A DNA stretch of 64,000 bases from CAZIOH01 sp964540815 (GTDB taxonomy: Bacteria; Myxococcota_A; Polyangia; Fen-1088). How positions within the stretch are numbered: the first letter of the stretch is position 1; the number at the start of each line of letters is the position of its first letter. Under the pieces are notes generated by a model, which saw only the letters and a program-made list of their open reading frames with translations, did not search any database and was not told the origin of the DNA. Shown in pieces: positions 51,740-63,600 of the stretch. The stretch spans positions 1 through 64,000 of the forward strand of contig CAZIOH010000002.1 of assembly GCA_964540815.1 (NCBI GenBank), read 5' to 3'. The translations under genes were made by a program, and so were the position numbers.

Positions 51740-53643
51740 TGCAGCACCTCTCCATCGCTTGGAGTCCTGTAGCGGAAGGTCCTCGAGGTCGCCAAACCGA
51801 CCACCAACTCCCGGATATCACCCGTCGCGGTCTTGAAGGTCTTCCCGACGCTCGCCAACGAGCTCGCATCCTGATCCGACTCCAGCCGCCCGAGGGCGTA
51901 ACGGAACCACTGGGTCGTGAAGCAGCTCTGCACCTCGTTGCTGGCGGCGAACAGGGCCAGCATCCCCCGGGCGTCGGTCACCGTCTGCGAGGCGCCGTCC
52001 AAGGTCAACGTGACGGAGGCGTTGACCGGCAGCGCGTTGTCCGTGGTCCGGTACTGACCGAGGCCGTCGTAGTTCTCGAAGGCGAACCCCAGCGGATCCA
52101 GCGTCGGGTGGCAGGCGCCCGTGCAGGGGTTCATGGAGTGTTGCTCGAACCGCTGACGGGTGGTGACCCCCGGGCTGATGGGCTGCGGATCGGGAACCAC
52201 CGGAGGAGGTGGTGGGAGCGTCCGGCAGAGGAGCTTGTTCAGCACCACCTTGCCCCGTCGTGGAGGATCCGAGCCGACCGCGTTTCCGGTCAGGGTCATG
52301 AAGGCGGCGCTGGTGAACAACCCCGAGCGCTGCGCCGGGTTGAGCATGACCGGCTTCAGGGCCGTGCCGGTGATGCCCTGGAGCCCGTAGACCGCGGCCA
52401 GGTCCTTGTTGGCGAAGGAGTTGGTCCCCGTCATGATGTCGGAGAACTTCCCCGTGCCGCTCATCATGGTCGCGCTCACGAAGCTCTGAATCTCGCTGAC
52501 CATCTCGCCCGCCAGGGCAGGGGTGAACTGGCTGTAGATCGTGGGGTCCTTGGCCGCATCGGGCAGCGTATCGAGGTCGAGCCAGTCGACGAAGAAGTCG
52601 CTGAAGGTCGCGCCGGCCTGGTTGGTGTCCTGGATCATCCGGCGCACCTGCGTCTGGACCACCGTCGGATCCTTCAGCTGTCCCTGCGCGGCCAGGTCGA
52701 ACAGCGTCTGATCCGGCATGGTGCCCCAGAGGAAGTAGGAGAGGCGGTTGGCGATCTCGTAGTTCCCGAGCTGCACGACGTTCAGACCGTCCGCCGTGGC
52801 CGCCGGATCGAGATCCGCCTTGGTGGAATCGACCTCCCAGTGATACAGGAACTCGCTCGACTGCAGCATGGCCTCGAGGAGAAAACCAATCGACGCGCTG
52901 AAGTTGAGGCCGAGCCCCGCGGGCGCCGCGCCCTTGGCGATGGCGTAGAGGCTCATCAGCTTGGTCTTGTCGGTGGCCGACAGCGGACGGCGGTAGACCT
53001 TCTGGGCGAGGGTGGTCATGAAGGTGGTCAAGCACGCCGTGTCGTTGGTGGTCGTGGCCGTCGACGCGCAGGGGAGCAGCGTGTTCATGCGCGGCACCGC
53101 GGCGGCCGCCAAGGTCTCGGCCGCCGAGCGGTAGTTGGTCGCATCCAGGGTCGCGACGTCCGAGGTGGTGTGGAACGTGTAGGCGGCCGCGGGATCGGTG
53201 GCGTCATCCGGCAGCTCGTCGGCGGTCACGGTCGTCGTGTCGGCGAGCAGATCGCGCACGGTGTTCAGGTACTGGCGCCGGGTCATGAGCCGGAGGGGGC
53301 GAATGCCCGCCGCGTTCGTATCGGTGGCGGCCGCCGTCGTACCAGTGCCACCGGGGGTGTTCACGGTCCCGCCCGGCGTCGAGCCATTTCCGGCGCCGCC
53401 TGCCTGGGAGCTCCCACTCCCAGAGCTACCAGAGCCGGTTCCACCGGTCGTGGCGCCACCGCTGGTGGTGTTTCCCGATCCCGTCGTGGTCCCGTTTCCA
53501 CTGACGGTGCCATTTCCGGTTCCAGTCCCGGTTCCGGCCGGCGTGGACGGATTTCCCGGACCGAGCTGGCCGGTGCACCCGGCGGCCAAGGTCAGGGCCA
53601 GCACGGTACAAGTCGACCTCAGATATGGCACGAATCTGCGCAT
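51736..53643 (-). CDS. DUF1592/DUF1588/DUF1585 multidomain lipoprotein with CX3CH motif
   Basis: 635 residues; ATG at 53643, GGAGG seven bases ahead. Lipobox LAAGC (Cys23), Gly/Thr/Ser linker to about residue 110. Then, in order, the domains usual for this planctomycete/myxobacterial family: DUF1587 (LMTRRQYLNTVRDLL), DUF1595 (TLAQKVYRRPLS), DUF1592 (NRLSYFLWGTMPDQTLF), DUF1588 (FMTLTGNAVGSDPPRRG), and DUF1585 near the end (DIRELVVGLATSRTFRYR). CTGACH in the DUF1588 part has three residues between cysteines and may hold haem. Forms a two-gene operon with the DUF1552 protein; thought to act on polymers, but unproven. Confidence 0.92.
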   Translation of the reverse strand: MRRFVPYLRSTCTVLALTLAAGCTGQLGPGNPSTPAGTGTGTGNGTVSGNGTTTGSGNTTSGGATTGGTGSGSSGSGSSQAGGAGNGSTPGGTVNTPGGTGTTAAATDTNAAGIRPLRLMTRRQYLNTVRDLLADTTTVTADELPDDATDPAAAYTFHTTSDVATLDATNYRSAAETLAAAAVPRMNTLLPCASTATTTNDTACLTTFMTTLAQKVYRRPLSATDKTKLMSLYAIAKGAAPAGLGLNFSASIGFLLEAMLQSSEFLYHWEVDSTKADLDPAATADGLNVVQLGNYEIANRLSYFLWGTMPDQTLFDLAAQGQLKDPTVVQTQVRRMIQDTNQAGATFSDFFVDWLDLDTLPDAAKDPTIYSQFTPALAGEMVSEIQSFVSATMMSGTGKFSDIMTGTNSFANKDLAAVYGLQGITGTALKPVMLNPAQRSGLFTSAAFMTLTGNAVGSDPPRRGKVVLNKLLCRTLPPPPPVVPDPQPISPGVTTRQRFEQHSMNPCTGACHPTLDPLGFAFENYDGLGQYRTTDNALPVNASVTLTLDGASQTVTDARGMLALFAASNEVQSCFTTQWFRYALGRLESDQDASSLASVGKTFKTATGDIRELVVGLATSRTFRYRTPSDGEVLQ

Positions 53644-54088
53644 AACGCGTCCTCCGGAGTCAGGCATGGAAGGCCAATGGCCCTGTGGCAATGGAGTAGC
53701 AGGGTAAGTTCAAAGCGGTCCATGGGTTGCGACATTGCGGAGAGGGGGCGACGCACCCTCGACCTTCAAAGTGTTTCGGCGGGGAGGGCTGAAAATACAT
53801 GGCTGAAGTTTGTAATCTTGAATACCAACTTGATCCGTGGTGGGTCGCTCGTCCAGGGTGGTAAGGCGAATGGCAGGAACATTGCTTTGCGTGCTTGTGA
53901 CCGTCGCCTGGGTGCCGCGATTTGTTCGGAAAGGTCGGAAATTGCCCGGGAGCCCTCCGGAGCAAGGCCGCCCCCGATGGGCCTGGTCCCGACCGTTTTT
54001 CGCCATGGGACGGTGCAGGAAAAGAATTCCTGGTCCAGGCCCTGAATTCTCCCGGAGGGGCTGGAGGCATCGGGCCGGGAGGGTTAAT
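53644..54088. promoter_or_regulatory. Divergent region with nested palindromes
   Basis: 445 bp between the DUF1592 gene (minus) and the second alpha-galactosidase (plus). No gene supported. An AT-richer patch (about 53795-53835) is the likeliest promoter area. At 54023-54050, AGAATTC and GAATTCT form a 7-bp inverted repeat whose 14-base loop begins with another palindrome, CTGG-T-CCAG (54030-54038). Confidence 0.5.
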
Positions 54089-55444
54089 GTGGGCGCGATG
54101 CGTATCCATGCGGCTTGGCGATGGGCCCTCGGGGTGGCGACCGCCGCGGCGGCGGCGTCGGGGGGAACGGGGTGCGCGAAGGCTCCCGAGTATGCCCATC
54201 CGGGCGGTACCGGCGGGAGCGCGAGCGTGGCGGGGGCCGGTGGTACGTCCGGCCGCGGGCTCCCGTCGGTCGCGCTCACGCCTCCCATGGGCTGGAACAG
54301 CTGGAACAAGTTCCAGGGCGGGGTCAGCGACTCCATCGTCCGCCAGATCGCGGATGCCCTCGTGACGACCGGAATGTCGGCGGCGGGGTACACATACGTG
54401 ATCATCGACGACACCTGGCAGTCGAGCCGCGGCCCCGACGGCGTCATCGTCTCCGATCCGGCGCGTTTTCCCGACATGAAGGCCCTCGCGGACTACGTTC
54501 ACGCCAAGGGTCTGAAGTTCGGCCTGTACTCGGATCGCGGGATCTCGACCTGCGGGGGCCGCCCAGGGTCGTTCGGGCACGAGGTCGTGGACGCGAACAC
54601 CTACTCGGCCTGGGGCGTGGACTATCTGAAGTACGACAACTGCAACCCGGCGCCGACCAGCGCCGGCGCCGAGCAAGACTACCGGGCGATGGGCCAGGCG
54701 CTGGTGGCCACCGGCCGCCCGATCGTCTTCAGCATCTCGGCCTGGTGGTTCTTCCCCTGGGAGCCCGCGGTGGCGCACCTGTGGCGCACGACCACGGACA
54801 TCGAGGACAACTGGACCAGCGTCATGTCGCTCCTCGACCGCAACGGGGGCGACACGACCCGCTACCAGAGCTGCACGACCTGTCCGGCGGCGTCGGCCGG
54901 GAAATGTGTGGTCTGCGACGCCACGTTGCCCGAGGCCGCCTACCCGGCGCCGGGACTGGCGGTCTATGCGGGGCCCGGTCACTGGAACGATCCCGACATG
55001 CTGGAGGTCGGCAACGGAGGGATGAGCGATGTCGAGTACCGCGCCCACTTCAGCCTGTGGGCGATCATGGCGGCCCCGCTCATCGCGGGAAACGACCTGC
55101 GGAGCATGACCCCGGCGACGCTCGAGATCCTGACCAACCCGGAGATCATCGCGGTCGATCAGGACGCGCTCGGGGTGCAGGGTCAGCCGGTCGGCCCCGG
55201 CACGTCGCTCGAGATCTGGGCCAGGCCGCTGTCGGGCAACGCGACCTACGCCGTGGCGCTCCTGAACCGCACCGCCGCCCCCGCCGACATCACGGTCACC
55301 TGGGCCAGCCTGGGTCTGACCGCGGGCAGCGCGCGGGTCCGGGATCTGTGGGCCAGGCAGGATCTCGGCAGCTTCGCGGGTCAGTTCACCGCGACCCAGG
55401 TCCCCTCGCACGGGGTCACGATGCTGAAGATCGAAGGCGACTGA
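54089..55444 (+). CDS. GH27 alpha-galactosidase, second copy
   Basis: 451 residues from a GTG at 54089, five bases after GGAGGG; the ATG at 54098 is in frame but too far from it. Export signal ending in a weak lipobox (GGTGC, Cys29), short Gly linker. GH27 domain from PPMGWNSWNKF: nucleophile Asp183 (YLKYDNCN), acid/base Asp237 (RTTTDIEDNW), and GHWNDPDMLEVGN. A 40-residue insertion with four Cys (about 255-290, CTTC and CVVC) distinguishes it from the copy at 48216. The C-terminal sandwich ends QVPSHGVTMLKI, close to the other copy's VSPHGVIMLKL, so the two are paralogs, here in opposite orientation. Confidence 0.93.
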   Translation: MGAMRIHAAWRWALGVATAAAAASGGTGCAKAPEYAHPGGTGGSASVAGAGGTSGRGLPSVALTPPMGWNSWNKFQGGVSDSIVRQIADALVTTGMSAAGYTYVIIDDTWQSSRGPDGVIVSDPARFPDMKALADYVHAKGLKFGLYSDRGISTCGGRPGSFGHEVVDANTYSAWGVDYLKYDNCNPAPTSAGAEQDYRAMGQALVATGRPIVFSISAWWFFPWEPAVAHLWRTTTDIEDNWTSVMSLLDRNGGDTTRYQSCTTCPAASAGKCVVCDATLPEAAYPAPGLAVYAGPGHWNDPDMLEVGNGGMSDVEYRAHFSLWAIMAAPLIAGNDLRSMTPATLEILTNPEIIAVDQDALGVQGQPVGPGTSLEIWARPLSGNATYAVALLNRTAAPADITVTWASLGLTAGSARVRDLWARQDLGSFAGQFTATQVPSHGVTMLKIEGD

Positions 55445-55553
55445 GCGGACGAGCCGTCAACCCCGTGATCGTGGCCGTTGCCGTGGTCGTGATGGTGGCC
55501 GAATCCCTGATCGTGGCCGTGGACGTGCCCGGTCTGGTCGCTGCAGCCCGGTC

Positions 55554-57488
55554 CTACAGCGCCCGACCCATCACCTCGGCCAGGACCTGGCTGAAGGCCG
55601 CGGGATCCGGGAGCTGGCCCGATTCCGCCAGGTGCGCCTGACCGAGCAGGAGCTTCGCGTAGAGCCCGAGGCGGGCGTCCTTGTTGTCCGCCGCGAACAC
55701 CTGGTGCAGCTTGGTCACGAGGGGGTGATCCGGGTTCAGCTCCAGGATCCGCTTCACCTTGCCGGTCTTCTGGCCGAGCTGCTCCATCAGCTTCTGCATC
55801 CGCGGCGTCATGTCGTCGTCGTCGCTCACCAGGCAGACCGGCGAGGAGGTCAGCCGGCTCGACAGCCGCACCTCCTTGATCTCGTCCTCCAGCAGCACCC
55901 GGAAGCAGGTCAGGAGATCCCCGTACTCCCGCTGCTTCTCCTCCAGCGCCTCGGTCTCCTTCTTGCGCTCCTGCTCGCTGCCGAGCTTGATCTCGCCCCG
56001 GCCGATCGACTGCAGGGGCTTGTCCTTGTACTTCGGCGCTCGCTCCAGCCACAGCTCGTCCACCGGATCGGAGAAGAGCAGCACCTCGTAGCCCTTGGCG
56101 ACGAAGGACTCCAGCAGCGGCGACTTGGCGATGGCTTCCTTCGACGCCCCGGTGAGGAAGTAGATCGCCTCTTGCCCCTCCTTCATCCGGCCGACGTAGG
56201 CCTCGAGCGAGGTGGTCGCGGCGGTGGCGGAGTCGGCGGTCGACGGCGCGAGGACCAGCTCCATCAGCTTGTCGGCGTCCTGCGCCTCTCCGCCCAGCAA
56301 TCCCTCCTTCAACACCGGGCCCACCTCCTCCCACAGGGCGGCGTACTCCAGGGGGGCGTCCCGCTTCATCTCGTCGAGGGTGGCGAGCACCTTCTTGACC
56401 AGTTGCTTGCGGATGAGCTGGATCTGCCGGTCCTTCTGCAAGATCTCCCGCGAGACGTTCAAGGACAGATCGTGCGCGTCCACCACGCCCTTGATGAACC
56501 GCAGGTAGGCGGGCATCAGGTCGCGGCACTCGTCCATCACGAACACGCGCTTCACGTAGAGCTGCAGCCCACGCTTCATCTCGGGGCTGTACAGATCGAG
56601 GGGGGCCTTGGCCGGGACGTACAGCAGCGCGTAGGCCTCGAACGCCCCCTCCATCTTCACCGGGATGGTCCGCAGGGGAGGGTTCCAGTCGTGGGACAGG
56701 TGCCGGTAGAACTCGTGATACTCGGCCTCGGTGACCTCGCCCTTCGGACGATCCCAGATGGCCTTCATCGAGTTCAGCGTGGCGTCCTCGAAGACCTGGG
56801 CCTCCGACGAGCCCTGCTCATTCTTGCGCCAGATCTTCATGCGGATCGGATAGGCCACGAAGTCCGAGTAGCGCTTGACGATGTCGCGGAGGACGGTGTC
56901 GCTGGTGAAATCGCGCAGCCCCTGCTCCTCGTCGATGGGCTTGAGGTGCAGGGTGATGGTGGTGCCAGGCTGGTCGCGCTCGCCCGGGCCGATGCTGTAG
57001 GTCCCGTCTCCCACCGACTCCCAGGCGGTGCTCTCCTCCTCGCCGGCCCGCCGGGTGACCAGCGTGACCTTGTCGGCCACCATGAAGGCCGAATAGAAGC
57101 CCACCCCGAACTGTCCGATCAGCTCGGGCGGGAGCTCCTTGCCCTGGGCCTGCTTGATCGCCCACAGGAACTCCTTGGTCCCGGACTTCGCGATGGTCCC
57201 GATGTTGCGGATGACCTCGGCGCGGGTCATCCCGATGCCGTTGTCCGCCACCGACAGCGTCCGACCCGGCCGGTCGGTCTCGAGGCGGATGGACAGCTCC
57301 CCTCCGCCACCGAGCTCGGGTCTGGTCAGCCGCTCGAAGCGCAGCTTGTCGAGCGCGTCCGAGGCGTTCGAGACCAGCTCGCGCAGGAAGATCTCCTTGT
57401 TGGAGTAAAGCGAATGCACCATGAGATCGAGCAGCTGCTTGACCTCGGCCTGGAACTCGAGACGCTCGGCGGGTTGGCTTTGGCTCAT
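55554..57488 (-). CDS. htpG: Molecular chaperone HtpG (Hsp90)
   Basis: 644 residues, normal for HtpG. N-terminal GHKL ATPase with [17 protein letters not shown] and [16 protein letters not shown]; middle domain with the catalytic-loop Arg region ([14 protein letters not shown]); C-terminal dimerisation domain with [11 protein letters not shown]. It assists folding and stress survival in the cytoplasm. It converges on the second alpha-galactosidase gene; the 109-bp gap carries a (GATCGTGGCCGT)-type repeat. Confidence 0.97.
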
Positions 57489-57670
57489 GACGGAGATTCT
57501 CTTGGATGACGAACGCCGTGCTGTCAACCCGCGGTCGGCGATCGCGATCGGTCCCGAGGGCAACCCCGCGAGAATCCATGACCCCCGGGCTCGGGCGGGC
57601 CCCCATTTGCTCCAAAAGCTGCTAAGAAGCACCATGTGGCTGCTCCTTGTGAGGGTGTCACCACGGACCC

Positions 57671-60600
57671 ATGGAGTGGCTGAACGAGCTTCGATCGTCG
57701 TCGCACCGGACTGCCGCCGAGCCGGCTCCGTTGAGCGCCGAGCTGTTCAGCGTGGATCAGCTGGCGCGGCACGCGGCCAAGCTGGCGAGCCTGCATCGCC
57801 TGGCGGACGGGCCCGCCGCCGACCGCCTGATTCCCCGCCTCGATGAGAACGCCCGGGTCCTCGCCGACGCCCACGGGGTGGTGGCTGCCGCGGTGGCGCG
57901 CAACCGACGCGTGTCGCCCGCGGGTGAATGGCTGCTCGACAATTTCTACCTCATCGAGGACCAGATCCGGCTCACGCGGCGCAACCTGCCACGCTCGTAC
58001 GGCCGTCAGCTGCCCCGGCTCTCGAACGGGCCGGAGGCGGGCTACCCCCGCGCCTACGCGCTCGCCATCGAGCTCATCGCGCACGTGGATGGTCGGGTCG
58101 ACGCCGACAGCTTGAACGCCTTCGTCGCCGCGTATACCCCCGAGCACCCGCTCCAGCTCGGCGAGCTGTGGGCCATCCCGATCATGCTGGGACTGGCCCT
58201 GATCGAGAATCTGCGGCGGGTTGCGGCCCGGGTGGCCCTCGGACGTCACGAGCGCGATCTGGCGGCCGACTGGGCCGAACGCATGGTCGAAGTGGTGGAG
58301 ATGAACCCGAGCGATCTGGTGCTGGTCCTGGCGGACATGGCCCGCGCCGAGCTGCCTCTCACCGGGGCGTTCCTGAGCGAGCTCACCCGCCATCTGCAAG
58401 GCCAGAGTGCCCACTTCACCTTCGCCAACAGCTGGCTCGACCACCGGCTGGCCGAGCATGGGGTCACCACGCAACAGCTGATCCTGGCCGAGGGCCAGGC
58501 CCAGGCGGCGGAACAGATCTCGGTCGGCAATTGCATCACCAGCCTGCGCTTCCTCGGGGCCAACGACTGGCGCGACTTCGTCGAGCTGCACAGCCAGGTG
58601 GAGCACACCTTGCGCACCGATCCCGCCGGGGTCTACGCCACCATGGACTTCGGGACCCGGGACGCGTACCGCCACGCGGTCGAGGACATCGCCACGCGCG
58701 GCCGGCGCGACCAGCTGGAGGTGGCGAGACAGGCGGTCGCGCTGGCCAAGGAGGCGGGCGATGCCGGCGAGGCGAGCACGGCGAGCGAGGCCGTGGCCCG
58801 GGCCACCCAGGCCCACACCCACGTGGGCTACTACCTGCTCGACCGCGGACGACGGGCGCTCGAGCGCCGCGTGAGGATGCCCTGGTCGGTGGCGGACGGC
58901 GCGCGCCGCCTGGCTGCACGCTGGGCGTTGTTCTGGTACCTGTCGAGCGTCGCCGCCTTCACCGGGGTTGCCATGGTGGGGATCCTGTTCCAGGCGGGGG
59001 TGGTCGTGGGCCGCGCCGCCCCGCTGTCGGTCTCGCTGCACCTCCCGCCGCTCCCGTCGCTCCCGTCGCTCCCGCCGCTGCCGCCGACCTGGCCGCGCGA
59101 GATCATCCTCGGGCTCCTGGCGGCGTTTGGTCTCGTGCTGCTCGCGTTGCCCGCCTCCCAGCTCGGCGTGGCGCTGACGAACTGGCTCGTGACCCTGCTG
59201 GTGCCCGCGCGGAGGCTGCCTCGACTCGACTTCGATTCCGGCATTCCGGCCGACAGCCGCACCCTGGTGGTGGTGCCGACCATGCTCTCGAGCTCGCCGG
59301 GGTTGAAGGATCTCCTCGAGGGGCTCGAGGTCCGTTACCTCGCCAACCGCGACGACAACCTGCACTTCGCGCTGCTGACGGACCTGGTGGACGCCCCGAG
59401 CGAGACGCTCCCCACCGACGCCGATCTGATCGCCGAGGCCCGGGCCGGCATCGAGGCCCTCAACCGCAAGTTCGGTCCCCAACGCCAGGACATCTTCTTT
59501 CTCTTTCATCGTCCGCGGCTGTGGAACGAACGCGAAGGCGTGTGGATGGGACGCGAGCGCAAGCGTGGGAAGCTGGCGGCGCTGAACACGTACCTGCGGG
59601 GCGGGGACCGCACACCCTTTCAGGAGATCGTCGGGGAGACCGCGAGCCTGGCCGGCACCCGCTACGTGATCACCCTCGACACCGACACCCACCTTCCCCG
59701 GGACAGCGCCCGCGAGATGGTGGGCGCCATGGCGCACCCTCTCAACCGACCGGTGCTGAGCCAGGCCCGAGGTCGAATCATCGCGGGGTACGGGATCCTG
59801 CAGCCCCGGGTCAGCGTCAGTCTGCCGAGCGCCGATCTCTCCTGGTTCGCGCGCCTCTTCGCCGGGGAGCCGGGGCTCGATCCGTACACGCGGGTGGTGT
59901 CCGACGTCTATCAGGACGCCTTCCGAGAAGGCTCGTTCGTGGGCAAGGGGATCTACGACGTGGACGCCTTCGTGCGGACCTGCGGCGACTTCCCGGACAA
60001 CACCGTGCTCAGCCACGACCTGCTCGAGGGGGCCTTCGCGCGGGCCGGGTTGCTGAGCGACGTCGAGCTCTTCGAATCGGCCCCCTACCAGTACCCGGTG
60101 GACGTCAGCCGGCGTCACCGATGGATGCGGGGCGACTGGCAGATCGCCAGCTGGCTGCTGCCGAGGTTCCTGCATCCCTTGCCTGGCTCGATGAGCGCCC
60201 TGTCCTGGTGGAAGGTCTTCGACAACCTCCGGAGGAGCCTCGTGCCCCTGGCCGCGGTCGCCGGGTTGCTGATGGGCTGGTTGTGGCTGCCGCCCGGCCA
60301 CGCCATGGCCCCGGGCCTGTTCCTGGTGGGCGTGTTCGGGTCCGTGCCGCTGCTGACGGTGGTGACGGACTTTCTGCGCAAGCGCGAGGACGTCCCCTGG
60401 CGCTTGCACCTCAACCTGGTGGGCGGCGACCTCGGGATCCAGGCGGCGCGCCTGGCCTTTGCGCTCGGCTTTGTGGCCTTCGAGGCCACCGTGAGCTTCG
60501 ACGCGATCGCGCGCACGGCGGTGCGGCTGCTGGTGACGCGCAGGCACCTGCTCCAGTGGACCACCGCCAGCGAAGCGCATCGGCAGCAAGGGACCCGGCT

Positions 60601-63600
60601 GGGGGCGCTGGTGATGGGCATGGGCGCCGCCCCTCTGGTGGCGGTCGGCGTGGGGGGCCTGCTGGCGTTCGCGCGGGTCGGCCCGATCACGGTGGGCGCG
60701 GCCGCGCCTTTCCTCGGCGCCTGGCTGGCGTCGCCTTTCCTCGGGTGGTGGCTGAGCCGCCCCCTCGCTCACGCGCCGCCGCGCCTGTCGCAGCGGCAGC
60801 GGAAGTTTCTGCGGGTGGCGACCCGCAAGACCTGGCGCTTCTTCGAGACCTTCGTGACCGCGGAGGACAACTGGCTGCCCCCGGACAACGTCCAGGAGGG
60901 ATCGTCCGGGGAGACCTCGGTGCAGGCGGGCGCGACCCAGCACCGCCTGCCACGGATGGTGATCGCGTCGCGGACCAGCCCCACCAACATCGGGATGGCC
61001 TTGCTGTCCAACCTGGCGGCGATGGATTTCGGTTACCTGCCGGTCGGCGGCCTGCTCGAGCGCACGCGCCTGACGTTCACCACGCTCGGCCGGCTGCAGC
61101 GCTACAAGGGCCACTTTCTCAACTGGTACGACACCCGGACCTTGCTGCCGCTTGCGCCCCGGTACATCTCGACCGTCGACAGCGGGAACCTGGTCGGGCA
61201 CCTGCTGGTGCTGCGCAGCGGGCTCGAGGGCCTCCGCACCGAGCCACTGCTGGCGTCGGGTCGGCGGCCGTTCGACGGCTTGCGCGACACCCTCGAGACC
61301 TTGCAGGAGATCGCCCGTCACGGGCCGGAGCGGCGTGGCGGGCGGGCTGGCCTGGTGCTGGCCGCGGCCACCCGCGGCACGCTGGGAGCCGATCCGTTCC
61401 TCGACGGCCTGCGCGGTCTTCTGCGCGGGCTCGACGAGAGTGGACAGGGCGGGCTGGCGGCGCGGGCCCGGCGGCTCGCCGATCTGCTCCCGGCCGCCAC
61501 CGCGCTGGAAGCGGCGGCCCCTCCGGACACGGAGCTCGGGTGGTGGACCGCCTCCCTCACCCGGACCATCCGCGCGCATGTCGACGAGCTCGCGTGGATC
61601 GCGCCGTGGCTCGCGCTGCCTCCGCTGTTCTCGATCTGGCGGAGCGGGGCCGGGCCGGAGGTGCGGGTGCCGCTGCAAGAGCTCGACGCGATCGTCGCGG
61701 GCCTCGACCAAGGACCGAGCCTGGTGGTCCTCGCTGCCCTGTCGGAGACCACGCTCGGCAAGCTCGGCAAGATCGATTCCATCGTGGCGGAGCTCGTCGA
61801 GGGCAAGGCTCTCGGCGAGGCGACCGGTGTCGCGCCGGCCGGCGGCGTCGGTCCGGTGGGGACGCCGCTCCTCGAGTGGTGTCGCGCGCTCGGCGCGGCG
61901 CTCACCCTGGCCTCGGAGCGTGCGGCTGAGCGGCTGACCCTCCTCGCGAAGCTGGCGGAGGAGTGCGGGGAGCTCGCGAACGTGGAGCACGCCTTCCTGT
62001 TCGACGAGGCGCGCGATCTGTTCTCGATCGGCTACAACGTCGACGATCGCCGCCTCGACGCCGGTTACTACGATCTCCTCGCCTCGGAGGCCCGCCTCGG
62101 CAGCTTCGTGGCCATCGCCGAGAACCGGGTGGGGCAGGAGCACTGGTTCGCCCTCGGCCGCCTGCTCACCCAGGCGGGGGGCAACCCGGCCCTGCTCAGC
62201 TGGAGCGGGTCGATGTTCGAGTACCTGATGCCTCTCCTCGTCATGCCGAACTACCCCAACACCCTGCTCGATCGCACTTACCGCGCGGTGGTGCGTCGCC
62301 AGATCGCCTACGGGAAGCAGCGGGGAGGCCCCTGGGGCATCTCGGAGTCCGGCTACAACACCGTCGATCCCCAGCTGAACTACCAGTATCGGGCCTTCGG
62401 GGTCCCGGGCCTCGGGCTCAAGCGGGGCCTCGCCGACGACCTGGTGATCGCGCCCTACGCGACCGCCCTCGCGCTCATGGTCGAGCCGGAGGCGGCCTGC
62501 CGTAACCTGCAACGGCTGGCCGGGGCGGGACTCGCCGGCCCCTTCGGGTTCTACGAGGCCATCGACTACACGCCGTCTCGCCTGCCACGCGGCTCGAGCC
62601 ACGCGATCGTGCGGCAGTTCATGGCCCACCACGAGGGCATGACGCTGCTGGCGCTCGAGTACCTGCTCCTCGACCGCCCGATGCAGCGCCGGTTCGAAGC
62701 CGATCCCATTCTGCGATCCGACACCCTCTTGTTGCAGGAGCGGGTGCCGAGGACCGGCGCCGCGCTCTTCCCGCACGTGGGGGAGGCCAGCGAGGCGCGC
62801 GGCACGGACGCCGCCGAGCCTGGCACCATGCGGGTGTTCGAGGATCCCGACGGCCCCGGCCCCGAGGTGGCGTTGCTCTCCAACGGCCGCCTGCACACGG
62901 TGGTCACCCACGCGGGTGGTGGATTCACGCGCTGGCGCGACCTGCAGGTCACCCGGTGGCGAGAGGATGCCACGCGCGATGCCTGGGGCAGCTTCTGCTA
63001 CCTGCGCGACGTCGACACCGGCCAGACCTGGTCGACCGCGCACCAGCCCACCCGCACCACCCTGGCCTCGTCCATCGCGGGGGCGGGCACCCGGTACCAG
63101 GCCATCTTCACCCAGGCCCGCGCCGAGTTCCGGCGGCGAGACGCCCGCATCGACAGCCACACCGAGATCAGCATCTCTCCGGAGGACGACATCGAGCTCC
63201 GCCGGATGACCCTCACCAATCGGTCCGATCTCACCCGGACCATCGAGGTCACGAGCTACGCCGAGGTGGTGCTGGCGCCCCAGGCCCAGGATCTGGCCCA
63301 CCCGGCGTTCAGCAACCTGTTCGTCGAGACCGAGCTGGTCCCGACCCGTGAGGCCATCCTCTGCACCCGTCGGCCGCGCTCGGGCGGCGAGCGCCCACCC
63401 TGGATGGTGCACCTCATGACCGTGCAGGGCGCCACCGCGGGAGAGACCTCCTTCGAGACCGATCGGATGGCGTTCCTCGGGCGGGGGCGCTCGACCGCGG
63501 CCCCGGCGGCGCTCGACGCCGGGGCGTCGCCGACGCTCTCCAACCGCGCGGGCTCGGTGCTGGACCCCATCGTGGCCATCCGGCGGGTGGTGGTCCTGCA

